64,000 nucleotides of DNA from Delphinus delphis (Eukaryota; Chordata; Mammalia; Artiodactyla; Delphinidae): assembly GCF_949987515.2 (NCBI RefSeq), contig NC_082698.1, forward strand, positions 4,112,455 to 4,176,454. Reading direction: 5' to 3'. This document shows, in pieces, positions 32,431 to 44,177 of this stretch. Position 1 is the stretch's first letter. Each line of letters starts with the position of its first letter. A model generated the notes under the pieces. That model was not told the DNA's origin, did not search any database, and saw only the letters and a list, made by a program, of their open reading frames with translations. The position numbers and the translations under genes were made by a program.

Positions 32431-33719
32431 CCGTCTGGCAAGAGGCAGCCGGGCACCTTGCTTTCCGAGGTTCTGTGTTCTCACAGGCAGGATGGCCTTC
32501 CTCCTCTCCACGGCACCTAGACTGTTGTCCCAAGGCAACATCTGGGCATCAGTCCCACCCATCTGAGGGCTTGGGTCCTCGCGGGGGGCGTGAGAGGATT
32601 TTGTCAGGTGCCCCCCCCCCCCGCCCCGTCTACACCTGGCATCTGAGATTCTCTGTTGTGGTCCTGAGCTTGGTTCTGCCCAAAGCTCCTTGGAGCAGGC
32701 GGACCCTTGACTGAAGCTGGTACATCTCCTTCTAAATGAGATTCCCTTGTGTTTATCTCCGCAGGGTGTCAACCAGGCAGCAAACATCCTGTAACTTCCT
32801 TCAGAGACCTTTGTTCATAGAGCTAAGTATTTCAGCTGGTTACTTCCGGCTAGGTATCCTTACCCCTTCCCCTTCTCTTCAAAGACATCTGAAGACTGGA
32901 CCATTTAAGAGCACACTGTGTCTGCGATACAAAGTATCGATTGTCTGTTTTTAGCCCATTTTCTCACAGCCTCCTGTAGTGAGTTGAGAATGGAGTTGCA
33001 CTAGTAAATGCACCCTTTTCTCAACTTCAACCACCAAAACACTTCTGCGTTACAAGACTTACAGGATGTTCTTATCTTTATTTTATTTCTTTCTGCCGAT
33101 GCTTCCAGTCAGGAGCAGAGTACCTGCATCAGTTTGTTTGTTGATGCTTTTATACAGTGGGCAGAGGTGCCCAGGCGACAGACCGTGGGAGTTTAGTGCT
33201 CCGAACATACAGGGTGGACTCTTACCTGTTAAAAACTAGTGATCCGGAACCAGAGGAAATGTACTTGCTTTTCCCTATTAGGAAAGCAGTCCTTGCGGCC
33301 TGATGGCTAGCAATCGACAGAGGACAAATTTGTGGTTGGGTTTGGAAAATTCTCACAAACATCTTTTAGTGTCCTGAGCCGAGGCAGGGAATTTCCCCGA
33401 GGGCTCATCAGTGACGACAGATTGATTTATATTTGCAATTGTAAAGGTGAAAAGGAGGTTAGGCATCCCCATCCGGGTCCAGCGCCAGGAGCCTCCGGGA
33501 TGGTGTGAGCATGTATGCGGCAGGGAGTGTGTCACAGGCGACAGCGGGGCTGGGGATGAAGATCGTGGCTGTTTTCTCCAAGCATTTGGAAGTTTACAAA
33601 TATCCGGATGTTGTGAGTCATAAAACGAGCTGACTGCCCCAAAGCCAGACTGCGGTGGCTGCAGAAGTCGGGGTCCTGGGGCCCCAGCCAGAGTCTTAGG
33701 TGCCTGAGACAAACGCGTC
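32431..33719. other. Unique noncoding DNA
   Basis: It contains a pure C run at 32611-32622. No repeat family or gene assigned. Confidence 0.5.
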
Positions 33720-34060
33720 TGCCTGGGATACCTGGGTAACGCCGGCTAATCTAATCTGACCGTGAATGTTATCATACCAGAAACATTACAGTTGGTGTTT
33801 TGCAAAGAAAAATAATGTTTTAAAATCTACTGGCTTCCCTAAGGTGTGTGTCCATCAAACCCCGTCAACTGTTTCACAACCTACTAATTAGATTAAGGCA
33901 ATTTAATGACTCAGGCATATAAAATGCCTTACCTCGCCCGTCCCCCGCCCCCCTCCACTAATGCACACACAGACAGAGAATTAGGCGGGATAATTTCAAG
34001 GCCAGACCCATATAAGCTGGGAGATTCAAATCAAGGTTTAATTAACCTGCTTAGCACGAG
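33720..34060. promoter_or_regulatory. Candidate conserved noncoding island
   Basis: AT-rich unique sequence with ggctaatctaatctgacc, ctactaattagattaagg, caatttaatgactcagg (AP-1-like tgactca) and aaggtttaattaacctgc. High density of homeodomain cores in 340 bases. Inference only. Confidence 0.4.
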
Positions 34061-35930
34061 AATCTCCGAACAGCGGGAGATTTTACACACTGTTACGTGT
34101 GATCTGTAATAACCAGGCACACCCGGCTTCCCCACAACCATGATGTGTTCTGGGATGTCTGCCTTGGCCTGCGTACTTGGTCCGAAGTCTGGAACCTGTC
34201 GATTCCAGGAGAAAAATGCCTGGAGATATACTCCCAGACCCTTCGGCGGTATGCACACACAGAAGAGGCTAGGAAAGGAGGGATGCGTTCAGTCAAGCCA
34301 CCTGTGATGTTGTCAGTGGTGGGTTGGATTCGTCAAACAATTGACTGGTAAATACATGAGTTATTGATTGGATGCTCAGACCGTTTCTCACATAACAGCC
34401 TGTGGTGTTTTGAGGGCAAAGCCTGCAACCTGTACCCTTTATTCAGTTTTAACCAGTTGAGCCCTCATGGGGTAAGCCAGATCATTTGCTTGTATCCCTG
34501 GGTTAAAATCTGGTTGGGCTCAGTCACTGGTGTCTCTGTGTTACCACCTTTCTGGAGCAGAGGGCCATGTTGGAGGGGTAACTTTTACTACAAATTGCTA
34601 TGCTGATCCCTTCTTATCTCAGCCTAATTCCATGTATAAGCGAGTACCAAGAGTTTGGGACCAACTGGTAGTCAAGATGTTTTCTCTTTTGCAGCCAACA
34701 TCTCACTTTCCTCAGCTACGTGGTCGGTCTTCAGATGCTATGTCTTATAAGGAAATCATGGAAAGATTGGCATGCCATCTAAACCATGGCTTTGTGTGGG
34801 AGTGGGTTGACTAGGATGAAAAGAATCCCTCATACAGTCAGACGAATGACAAGTGGAAGCAGGAAGTGCCCCTCCATTGAGTGGATCAAAGCCTCCTTCC
34901 AAGAATCATTGAAGAGCTCATGGTGAGAATCTCCACCTCTGTAGCTGTTCCCTCCCGCATCTGTGTCCGACCATGAATTCCTCTCTCCTCCCTCCATTCT
35001 GCAAATCTAACATGGTTAGAGAACTTACTGGGCAAATTCTCCCTACTAGAGATACCAAATCCTGCAGTGGGGTTTTCTGTAGGAGAGGGGGTGGCCATGG
35101 ACCGTTACCGAGACTGGGTTCAGAAATGCCAAAGTTTCCTGGACCTGCCTGGAGAAAACCACACAAGTTAGCTGCGCTGCTGACACTCTAACCTCTTGGG
35201 AGAGGAAGCAACTCTGTTAGTCTTAAGTCAGCCAACAAACCCTTGGCTCTTCCTTTTGACCCTAAAGATGCAGTGAGACACATAGATGGCAATCTCCTTG
35301 GGATGAATCATTCCAGGTTTATAATATGAATATCTCTATAAAGAATATACCACTACTTATCTCTGTTCACTGAGCAGAAAAAAATCCAAACAATTGAAAT
35401 CACATAGTGTATAATGGCTCCTATATGAACTATATTTTTCCGAAGACAAATAAACCTAGTTGATGAGGTAAAGTCTCCTTTACAGAAGAATTCTGGCTGA
35501 TGAAATGGAAAGGATGATAGAATTAATAATCACCGTTTTGCAAACCCCAAGGAAATAGCTTATTCAGGAAATGATGATCCGTCCATGAAACCTTTGAATG
35601 AAAGGTTGATGAGGAACTTTGCAACGTGGGTGTCATGCAGCCCTATGAACTCACCAATCGATTTCAGTTATCATTAAAAGTGGACAACCAGACAGTATGG
35701 GCCTCATGATGTGCTACTCGGTGCAGTACTTGAAGGATCTTTGTCCACAACAATGAACCAAAACAGTAATCAAGTCTTTAGAAGTAGCTTCCAGTTCACA
35801 GGAAATACGGGGCAGTCTAAGGTGCTAAACGACACAGCAAGGAAACAACGGAGATATTCACTCTGAAGGACAGCTGAGCTGCCTTCCCCAGCACATCATA
35901 GGCCCAAATGAAACAAAAGGGGGGTCCTTT
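34061..35930. other. Unassigned block upstream of a retroviral-like LTR
   Basis: About 1.9 kb with no recognised repeat name and no sustained frame, ending in a purine run (aaacaaaaggggggt at about 35930) of the kind that precedes a 3' LTR. It could be a decayed internal segment of an endogenous retrovirus. I could not recognise gag, pol or env motifs in it, so this rests on position alone. Confidence 0.3.
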
Positions 35931-36249
35931 AAAGTTAGAGACAAAACATAAAGTGTGGACCTTGTTGGAATCTGGATTCATGTAAATGCTTTCATCAGAC
36001 CCTAGAGTACTGAGGACATTTGACTGGGGGTTGGGTATTGGATGATTCCAAGTGCGTATTCCTCTTTGTTTTATGATGATGGCATTGTACTGATATAAGA
36101 AAGTGTTTACGTTTTATAGAGCTTCACAACGAGATATGTAGAAGCAAAATGAGATTGTGTCTGGAATTTGCTTTTAAATATTTCAGGCAAAAAACAAATC
36201 CAAGGAAGGCAGGATCCTGATAACTATTGAGTCTTGCTGATGGGTAGTT

Positions 36250-36736
36250 GGGAGTTCATTATATTGATACAATTTTCTCCATTTGCAGGTATGTAATAGG
36301 GAAGAACCTTTTGTATTCTATTACAAGCTCATCACTAAAGGGATGTTGCCTATAAGCTTAAAATATACATCTCTGGGAACCCTACCTACCAGGTAATGAG
36401 CTTTAAGCTAAAATACCTTTGTTTAGCTCACAGAAAACATCCTGACCAGGCCCGCCTGTGAATGGCTGCAGGAAGGGAGAAATTAACACATCCCCTCCAG
36501 AAGCTGACTGGAACCCCAGGAAATGTTTGGCTTTTTACCCCCCCCCCCCACCCCGGCTTTTAGTATAAAAAAAGCTTGACTTCTAACTCAGGGAAGATGG
36601 TTCTTTGGGACACAAGTCCACCATCTTCTCAGTCTCCTGACTTCCAAATAAAGTCACTATTCCTTGCCCCAAAAACTTGTCTCTTGATTTACTGGCCAGT
36701 TGTGTGATGAGCAGTACAAGCTAGGACCTGGTAACA
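36250..36736 (+). mobile_element. Class I endogenous retrovirus-like LTR (5' edge uncertain)
   Basis: LTR architecture is visible in the right order. A U3-like part contains 'ttgacaagcctgcctgtg'-type decayed text (about 36440-36480). A TATA box (tagtataaaa) follows at 36561-36570, then an aataaa polyadenylation signal at 36647-36652, 80-90 bases downstream. The U5-like end 'cttgtctcttgatttactgg ... ggtaaca' closes at 36736. The aataaagtcactattccttgcc and terminal gtaaca pattern is typical of mammalian ERV1 LTRs. The left edge may extend to about 35935, just after the purine run. No open retroviral frame is present. A relic. Confidence 0.7.
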
Positions 36737-37276
36737 GGTATGTTTGAAATTTTTTTCCATAAAAAAATGATGCTGTTGTGATGGATGGATGAATGAATGG
36801 CTGTACCAGTGTTGGGTTACACCCTACATTTCATGTGCCCACCTTGCCCATCAGGGTTATTGCCTATATTTACCAAAATATTGTATCAAGTCACACACAA
36901 ACAACCCCATTGCCAAGGCACACCGTACTGGTCATGGTGCAGGTGAGAGCTTCATCCTTCTCAGAGAGTTCAAACAGTACCGATGCTGCAGTGCTGGAGG
37001 ACTCAGCACGGCATCATGCACCCAAGTTCCTTTGGGTGCTCAGCCTTTGTTAGTCTGGGAAAAAAGAAACACATTAAAGGTTACCATTTAATCAGTTTCA
37101 ATTTGCCTTACGAATATCCACTGGCGAACCATGGTACTCAGGGTGTATTCAATTATACGTTTAACTTATACAAAGCATACTGGGAACTTCCTCTTTTGTA
37201 TCCTTTTAGTCTCGACAGTGAGCTTTGAGAAATACTTGCAAGGAGAAACTTGTCAAAATGGTGAATGTTTTGATGA
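36737..37276. other. Unique noncoding DNA
   Basis: AT-leaning sequence between the LTR and the MITE. No gene or repeat recognised. Confidence 0.45.
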
Positions 37277-37284
37277 CTCTAGAA

Positions 37285-37514
37285 CAATGTTTTTCAAGTC
37301 TATGAACTACTAGTGGGCTATGAAATCAATTTAAAGGGTCATGACAAGCATTAAAAAAAAAAGGAGAGAATAGAATAGATGAGAATCAAAATGCATTTCA
37401 TATAAGCATTGTCTTCCCAAATTTTAGCTTCAACTACATAAGCATGAGTGCTGGATTATGATGGAAAATGTATTTCTTACTCTGGGTTGGCCTTAAAATG
37501 TTTGAGAAGCACGG
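37285..37514. mobile_element. hAT-type MITE (MER58-like)
   Basis: Terminal inverted repeats of the CAGnGTTTCTCAAA type are seen in decayed form: 'caatgtttttcaagtc' on the left and 'atgtttgagaagcacgg' on the right. The inside carries 'ctactagtgggctatgaaat', 'caatttaaagggtcatgaca' and 'gagaatagaatagatgagaa', as in MER58/Charlie nonautonomous elements. An imperfect 8-bp target-site duplication (ctctagaa at 37277-37284, tactagaa at 37515-37522) fits hAT insertion. Confidence 0.8.
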
Positions 37515-37522
37515 TACTAGAA

Positions 37523-38481
37523 ATAGCATGATTTTGTGGAAATTCCTTTCACACAGTTTTTACTCTTTCAACTTCATATGGACAAAGCATGCTTATTCAT
37601 TATTAAACATTATTTCCAAAGACTGTGTAAGTAAGGTTTGGATAAGTTAACAGAACGTCTATAACACAACGGTGGATTTCTTTGAGATTATGGTCACCTG
37701 TTCTGATGTGGACATCTGGAGTGAATTACTATTCTTGTCAGATGTAATTGAGAGGAACAAGAAAATTTAGTGCCATACAGAGCGAGAAAGTAGAGTTTAA
37801 AATATTTGGCATTTCTCAGCTAACACTAGGCAACCCATAGTCATTACAACAGTGCAAGAAAACATATGTCCAAACGATGGCCTCAAACCCTCCCTGGAGA
37901 GGTGTGCTCAAGAGAGAAATGGCCAAGCTCAGAATGAACAAGAGAGCATGTTTCTTTGATCGGCTCTTGTATGGGACATCATCAGGCACTTTTCTGACCC
38001 CTGAGCTTTCTGCCATCCTACCTGGTTTCCTGTTGCCTTTCCTCAGCAGGACCTCCTCACCTGACTGGCCTGAGAGAGTCTCCTCACTGGTGTTGGCACT
38101 TCTCACTCACTGCTCATCTAGACTAAGACTTGCTGCTTCTTCCAAGAACAAATCCACGAGGCGGAAGCATTCCAGCTACTGGGCAGGAATTCCCAGGAGG
38201 GCAACGGCCCCCGTGCACCCTCAGGAAAGGAGCCCGAGAGTGCAGACGGCCACAGTTGCCCCTCCCACTGTGGACGAAGCAGGAGGTGGCCTGGGCACAG
38301 CTGCCTGGAGACGAGCCACCACCTCCCTGTTGGAAGCTGCCCTACTTTGGACACTTCTCAGCCCTTGCTTTTCATACAATCTGTCAGTCACCAGGGGGAT
38401 CTTGAGTCCCCATGGAATCCTGCCCTGTCTTCTGACTGCTTGCATAGCATCTCACTTTTCAAAGCTTATTCTCTGCCCAGG
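37523..38481. other. Unique noncoding DNA
   Basis: No gene recognised. A 209-codon frame at 37877-38506 is interspersed with opposite-strand frames and runs into the LTR that follows, so it is not supported. Confidence 0.45.
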
Positions 38482-38931
38482 CACTGGGTTGAATAGTGTC
38501 CCCTAAACATGCATCCACCGGGAACCTGCCAACGTGACCGTATTTGGAAATAGAGTCTTTGCTGATGTGATCAAGTTAAGATGAGGTCATCCTAGAATAG
38601 GGTGGGCCCTGATCCAGTATGACTGGAGTCCCTGTAAGGAGAGGGTGGTGTGGACACAGAGACACATACAGGAATGATACCACATGAAGACGGAGGCAGA
38701 GCCTGAAATAATACATCTGAAAATGAAGGGATGCCCAGGGCTGCTAGCAGTCACCAGACACTAGCGCAAGGCAAGGGAAGACCCTCCCCTAGAGCCATCA
38801 GAGAGAGCACGGCCCCGCCGACACTTCGTTTTCAGACTTTTGGCCTCTGGGAAGGTGAGAGAATAACTCCTATTGCTTTAAGCCATGCTGTTTGTGGTAA
38901 TTTGTTATGGCAGCCTTAGAAAACTAATACA
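38482..38931 (+). mobile_element. MLT1-like (ERVL-MaLR) LTR
   Basis: Near full length. It starts 'actgggttgaatagtgtccc', then 'cgtgaccgtatttggaaata', 'gatcaagttaagatgaggtc', 'gtgggccctgatccagtatg' and 'ttcagacttttggcctctgg', and ends 'ttatggcagccttagaaaac taataca'. This is the usual order of an old mammalian MaLR LTR. It is solitary; no internal sequence was seen next to it. Confidence 0.8.
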
Positions 38932-39224
38932 ACCTGCAGAATTCCAGATTTAGCAAGATAGGGTGAGTAACATACCCTAATAAGTGCAAAATTAGCACTT
39001 GTACAAAAGAAGCCCTGCTGCCCATTTGCTGTGAGTCAGGGTGTACAGTGAGGGAAACATACAAATATGCCTTGGGCAGGTGGGCCTGATCACGTGGAAA
39101 GTGGCCAAGCATGGGTGGGCCACCAAATGCTTTTCTTAATCCACCTGCTATAGTCACAGGGAATGACATTTCTCCCAAGATGATGATTTGTTGGCTGGCT
39201 GTCTTGGGTCTGGGTATTGCATTT

Positions 39225-39226
<2 letters not shown>
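38932..39226. other. Unique noncoding DNA
   Basis: About 295 bases of unassigned sequence between an LTR and a TG microsatellite. Confidence 0.45.
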
Positions 39227-39271
<45 letters not shown>

Positions 39272-39291
39272 ACGCGCGCACACACATGCAC
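39227..39291. repeat. (TG)n-CACGCGCG-(CA)n alternating tract
   Basis: Sixty-five bases of strict purine/pyrimidine alternation: 22 TG units, then cacgcgcgcacacacatgcac. This is a microsatellite and a strong Z-DNA-forming candidate. The TG-to-CA switch around the CG-rich centre gives a local near-palindrome. Confidence 0.93.
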
Positions 39292-40239
39292 CTTTGTCCT
39301 CTTAGGTGTTTGAAGGGAGACCATGTACTATTTTTTAAGAAATAAATTGTATGAAGGAAATGAATAAACAGCATAGACTAAAGGTGGAGGTGATGGTTAG
39401 ACCAGACCTGGTTGTACATCTCCCAGGCTGCGGTCTGTGTGCTATATTTTGGGGAGCTCGCATGTACCCAACAGTTTCTCCACCATCAGCCAAACCCACC
39501 ATGATGGATGCACTTGGCAGAGACGTCGTAACCACTGAAACCCTTTGAGGACTAGATGGCAGGGGTCAGAGGGGTGGAATGGTGAGCAGCTGACACTTAC
39601 TTGGATGCCCAAGCTCCTCTAATCCTCACGGCCAGGAAGACCAGGGAGGACCAAGCCCAGGTGTTCTGCACCTGGGGAATGTTCCAGCTCTCTCCAGCTA
39701 GCCCAAACATAGTGGGTACACAAGAAGAGGCAGTAAGGGAATCCCATGGACATCCAAGGACAGGCAGAGGCTGACAGGCTGAAGCCCACCCACCAGGCTC
39801 CTGGGTCTCTGGGGATTGCTAAGTCCCCGCAGCAGGAGTTGCAGCTCCTTGTTTTGGTCTCCATTGCTAACCTCGTGCACAGACAATGAGAGAAAAAGGC
39901 CAGTGACCTAGCCCCGTGGAGGACAGCTAAGTGATGATTTCCCAGGAACAATCCCTTTATCTCAATTCATCTTGTTGAACCAGAGGACTCGGATGGGCAG
40001 GAAACCTGGATATCTCTGGGTCAAGTGTCTATCCCAAGAAAAGCCGCGATGAGCAGTGTGACGGGCCCCCACGGCATGGTCACAGCTGCTTGGAGGGGCG
40101 AGGGTGACAGGCAGGGTCTGCTGCAGAAGGTCACAAGTGCAGGCAGTCCCACCCATAGGTCTACGGCTAATGCAGATTTGGGGTTAGCAAAAGCCCACAC
40201 CTCAGCTTACTTCTCCTGTAAACCGCACTTCCCCGAGCC
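39292..40239. other. Unique noncoding DNA
   Basis: No repeat or gene assigned. Frames of about 110 codons at 39.6-39.95 kb lack any recognisable domain. Confidence 0.45.
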
Positions 40240-40620
40240 AGCAGGCACACATACATGCACACCCATGTGTGCAGATACGCACACCACACACGGCAACACA
40301 CACACACAGTCTACTCAAGCGCTCAGGCACATACGCCCCATCTACGCTCAGACCCAGGACAAACTCAGACGCATGGGTCCACACTGCATACACACGCACT
40401 CCCCCCCCCCCACACACACACCTGTTGCTGTAGACCTTCATTTCACACACAGGCACACACACTCAAATCTCCAGTTCTGCACGCAGCTCTCTCAGGAGAT
40501 AGAAACGTATATGCACCGCGGCACACAGCCATCTGTCTGCTCTTGTATGAAGAAACAAACTGCACAGACATCCAGAGAGGACGTGCACACGCACACACGC
40601 AGGCGCACACACGGGCAGGT
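40240..40620. repeat. Degenerate CA-rich low-complexity region
   Basis: Dispersed acacac, cacacaggcacac and gcacacacgcaggcgcac blocks separated by unique text, with a 10-C run at about 40399. It looks like an old, interrupted CA microsatellite. The His/Thr-rich frame over it (40025-40753) is a by-product. Confidence 0.8.
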
Positions 40621-41289
40621 CGAAACTGCAGGAGATTTCATTAGTTCGTGTATCTTTCGCCTCTCCCCACAGGGGGCTCTGCCTGGAAGACAGTTGGCTG
40701 AGAAGGCAGCTTCTGGGCCTTGTGGGCACAGGGAGCCCCGATGTCACTATTGATTTCTGCCTTTCTCACAGCATCAGGACGGGCTCATCAGAGAGGGAGT
40801 CTGTGCGCTCTGGGGGCGGTCCTGCACGCGGGAAGCCCGGAGCTGACGGTGGGGGAGAGAGCAGAGGCTGCTCCGGACAAGGGGCTGCTGGAGCAGACAT
40901 CCCTCCAGCCAGAATCCAGCCCCAAAGGTGGGGGCAGGAGGGGACTGCGCACGGCCAGGGGTGGGCGGAGGCCTCTGGGCATGAGCCTGATATCCGAGGC
41001 AGCATCCTGCCGTGGTCACGGGCTGGTCTCCAGCCTCCCGCTGCCTGGTTTGAATCCCGACCCACTTTCCCACTCAGGGCAGCAGTGTGTCCTTCCTCAG
41101 GCTGCCCACACTTCCCTCCAAAAAGGGGGCAGCAGTAGGGTTGCAGGAGAGTGACTGGAGCTCATGCATGCACAGCCCAGGAGGCCAGAGGAAAGACAGG
41201 GAAGGCAGCTGAGGCTGCCCTCCAGCAGGCCCGACCCTTTCCAAATCACCTCCCACCCCCTGCTCCCTGCTTCAAATCTAAACCGCTGC
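40621..41289. other. GC-rich unique noncoding DNA
   Basis: GC-rich with moderate CpG density around 40.8-41.0 kb. Frames of about 140 codons overlap in at least three frames on both strands, so none is supported. Confidence 0.45.
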
Positions 41290-41440
41290 TTGCCCTTCCA
41301 AATGGAAGTTTTTAAAGTGAAAATCAATGCGCTCTAACAGAAAGCACAAATGTTCAATTACAAGATAAATGGAGCATTGAAGAACACATTACGTAACACG
41401 ACTGGTTAATTGCGCAGGCGTTAAATATCTAGAAACGCCA
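41290..41440. promoter_or_regulatory. Candidate conserved noncoding island
   Basis: A short AT-rich island in a GC-rich neighbourhood, with gtgaaaatcaatgcgctc, caaatgttcaattacaag and gactggttaattgcgcagg. No repeat recognised. Enhancer-like texture only. Confidence 0.35.
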
Positions 41441-42334
41441 GTGGACCTTCAGCTATGCAATGAGCACGGCTGCCTCAGACAGAAGCAAACCCGTGAGACG
41501 ACTCAGGGAATCTGGAAAAGCAAATGCCTGCCACTTATCCCTCCGGTTTGCAGGAAGGGAAATGAATCCCCACGCTCCAGTACGGAAGCATCCCCCAGCA
41601 CTGCGCTCCGATCACCGCTTATCCGGGTATCTGCTGCCCCATCACAGGCAGGGCCACGCGGCCCCATCAGTTATAGGGAAGGTCTGGATGCCCTCACCCC
41701 AACCCCTCAGGGGATGCATGCCTGCGGAGCAGGTGGGAAGTTGGGGGCCTCAGACTGGCAAGGTCCTGGTGGAAAGGCGGGGCTGCCTGGAGCCAAGACC
41801 CCGTCTCACTCAGCCTTGCACGCCAGACCCCGCCCGCCTCGCGCCACAGCAGAGGCCACGGTCTTCTTCCTCCTCAGCTTTCAGTCGAACCTCCGGGCAT
41901 CTTACAACCTTGATTTAGTGCCTGCAGCGTGTGAAGCCAGTTCACAAAGAGTCTGGGGAACCAAGGCCAAGGCTGGCTGCATCTTAGCCGCTCCAGCCCC
42001 CTGGCTCAGGGGCCTCACAAGAGGAGAAGCACCGCTGCGACATCCCAGGCCGCTCCCATACTGGAGGAAGTTTCTCGTTCTCGGGTTGCCCGAGGGATAT
42101 TGCACAGTGGATCCCCAGGGCACTGGGACCAGAGTCCGGCTGCCTATCATGTTGGTTGTTGCAAGACTGTACCCTTGGGGCTCCTCCGTATGTGCTCACG
42201 GCATCCTCTCTCCTCATATGTCGCCGGACCAGGTAGCGAGGCTCGGGGTGCACGTCACTCACACAGGACCTCGCCTGGTCGGGAGAGAGAGGGGGGACCA
42301 CCTTGGCAGGAAGCAGGAGGATGCAGGGGTCGGT
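41441..42334. other. GC-rich noncoding DNA with a long chance frame
   Basis: A plus-strand frame stays open for 330 codons (41441-42433), the longest in the window. It has no recognisable domain and no signal or membrane pattern, is accompanied by long frames on both strands, and its last 30 or so codons are a MIR. The GC-rich composition with few TA-containing stops explains it. It could be part of a noncoding transcript, but nothing shows that. Confidence 0.5.
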
Positions 42335-42450
42335 TGCCCTGATTTGGGAGCCAGCCTGCATGCATTCACACCCCAGCAATCTGAGTTTGCTAGCCGAGTG
42401 ACCCCTCCAAGCCTCAGTTCAGTGACTCTTTGATGGAGGTCAATGGAAGG
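42335..42450 (+). mobile_element. MIR fragment
   Basis: 'cctgatttgggagccagcct', 'cagcaatctgagtttgctag', 'ccgagtgacccctccaagcc' and 'tcagttcagtgactctttga' follow the MIR central part (tagctgtgtgacc...cctcagtttcc). Confidence 0.6.
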
Positions 42451-44177
42451 AGTCAACAAGGTCAAGTGTGAGCTCTCTACCCACTAAGGGGACGAGATGA
42501 CCTCCACAAACGTTCCCCATTGTTGTTATTATTGCCGGCATGTTCATCTACTCTGGCCTGGAGCCCCAGTGGAAACAAGAAAGTTGGGGCCCTGCCCTGG
42601 GGAGCGCTGGGGCCAGTGTCTCGTATCTTGTCACCACATACATGATGGAGACGAGACCCTGGAGAACATAGCTCAGACCCCAGGACCCCACCTCTTCTGG
42701 AATAAAGCAGGGGCGCCCACTGCCATTGAGCCGACCCTTGTCCAGAGAGGGCTTCAGTTCCCTTCCTGGGGGCTCCCTCCCGCACCTGCCCTCCTGCCAG
42801 CCAGCCTGGGGCCTTCAGGTCTGCCGCACACGCCTTCTGGCAAAGCGGGGGTGGCAGTGCAGAGCAGTACTTCTGGTAATGCAGCTCCCACGTGCCAGGT
42901 CCACGAGAGCCCAGCTGGGGATCTGAAAACTTCCTGGAAAGAAACGAACGACTGGGTTTCATCAACAAGCATAGATACCCATTTGAAAGCAATGATTCCC
43001 ACTTTACACCTTACTGTAATTTTCCAATTAATTGTGACTTAAATATGTTAATGAGGCTAAAACTACGTTGAGCATCAGCTTAAAGACTTTCTAAATAATG
43101 AAGCAGGAACTCCTGGTGCACACACAGGAGAAACTCTCCACTGAACGCAGCAGGAAGGAGACGGACTCGCAGTCCCAAGATGGGACCAGCTCAGCTGGGC
43201 AGCCAGGCCCAGAACAATAGCATGGTCAGGCCTGGGGTTCCTGCAGACCCCAGGTGCCGGGCCTCAGGAGCTAGGCTGGGCCCTCCCTTTGGTTCCTCTG
43301 GCAGTTCCCTGTGTTTAGGGGCTCTGGGGAGACTGCTGACTCCAAAATTTCCCCCGAGTAGCCTGCTGTGGCCATCTAGTCTCTCTCCTAGTCTCCTCTC
43401 TCTCTCTCTAGTCTCTCTCCATCCATGTTTCATCGCTTCTTAATTTTGCCTCTAGAAGTCCTGACCCAGGACGCGAAGCACCCAGCCGGGTCCTTGGGGA
43501 TGTGGTGGAGGGTACCGCTCCCTCCCTGCATGGCCCAGGACAGGCAAAGCTGCTGGTGAGCTGGTGGGCACAGCCGATCCACACTGGCCCGCGCTGCCTG
43601 GGGCTTGAGCTCCTTCTCCCCACTCCAGGTGAAAAGAGCCACAGGGGCCTGGGATGGAGAGGCAGAGGGAGCTCTAGGTGGGAGCAATGCACCCACAGCC
43701 CTGTCCCCCGTCTCCCAGCCCGGGACGTCCTCTGTAACAGCCGCCCATCCCTGGAGCCTCATCTGAGCTGTGGCTCTGCCCCTCCCCCGGACTACATCCA
43801 GCTCAGCACCCTCCTCCAGACCTCTCCTGCGTCCCTATTACCCAGGGCTGATCAAGAGGCTGACCTCAGGGGCTGTTGTAAAGATTAAATGGGATCAAAG
43901 GCATGAAAGCAAACACAAGCGGTAAAGCCCCGTGCGCCAAGAGGTGGACGGCGCTAACCCAAGGTCGACAGGAAGGAGCAGGTGGATCTCCCAGCACGTC
44001 CCACCCCCAGTCTTCATGGGCGACAGAAAGCTCGTACCTGGCTGGCAGGTGGGCGGGAAAGCCCTGGCATCAGAGCCACCAAAACCCTCCAGTGCTAGCT
44101 GTAGGACGAGATGCCTACACACACTTTGACACCACCGCCTGGCATGGCTTTTGGTATGATACAAGGTTGTTCTCCAA
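42451..44177. other. Unique noncoding DNA
   Basis: It includes an AT-rich spot at 43.0-43.07 kb (ttttccaattaattgtgac, tatgttaatgaggc), a CT/CTAG-rich low-complexity tract at about 43377-43423, and a MIR-like trace at about 43875-43925 ('gtaaagattaaatgggatc'). No gene supported. Confidence 0.45.

Noticed and set aside
39227..39291. CRISPR-like or satellite array
   Set aside because: It is a simple dinucleotide repeat. No spaced direct repeats were seen anywhere in the window.
40025..40753. 242-codon His/Thr-rich frame
   Set aside because: Built on the degenerate CA-rich tract, with no domain.
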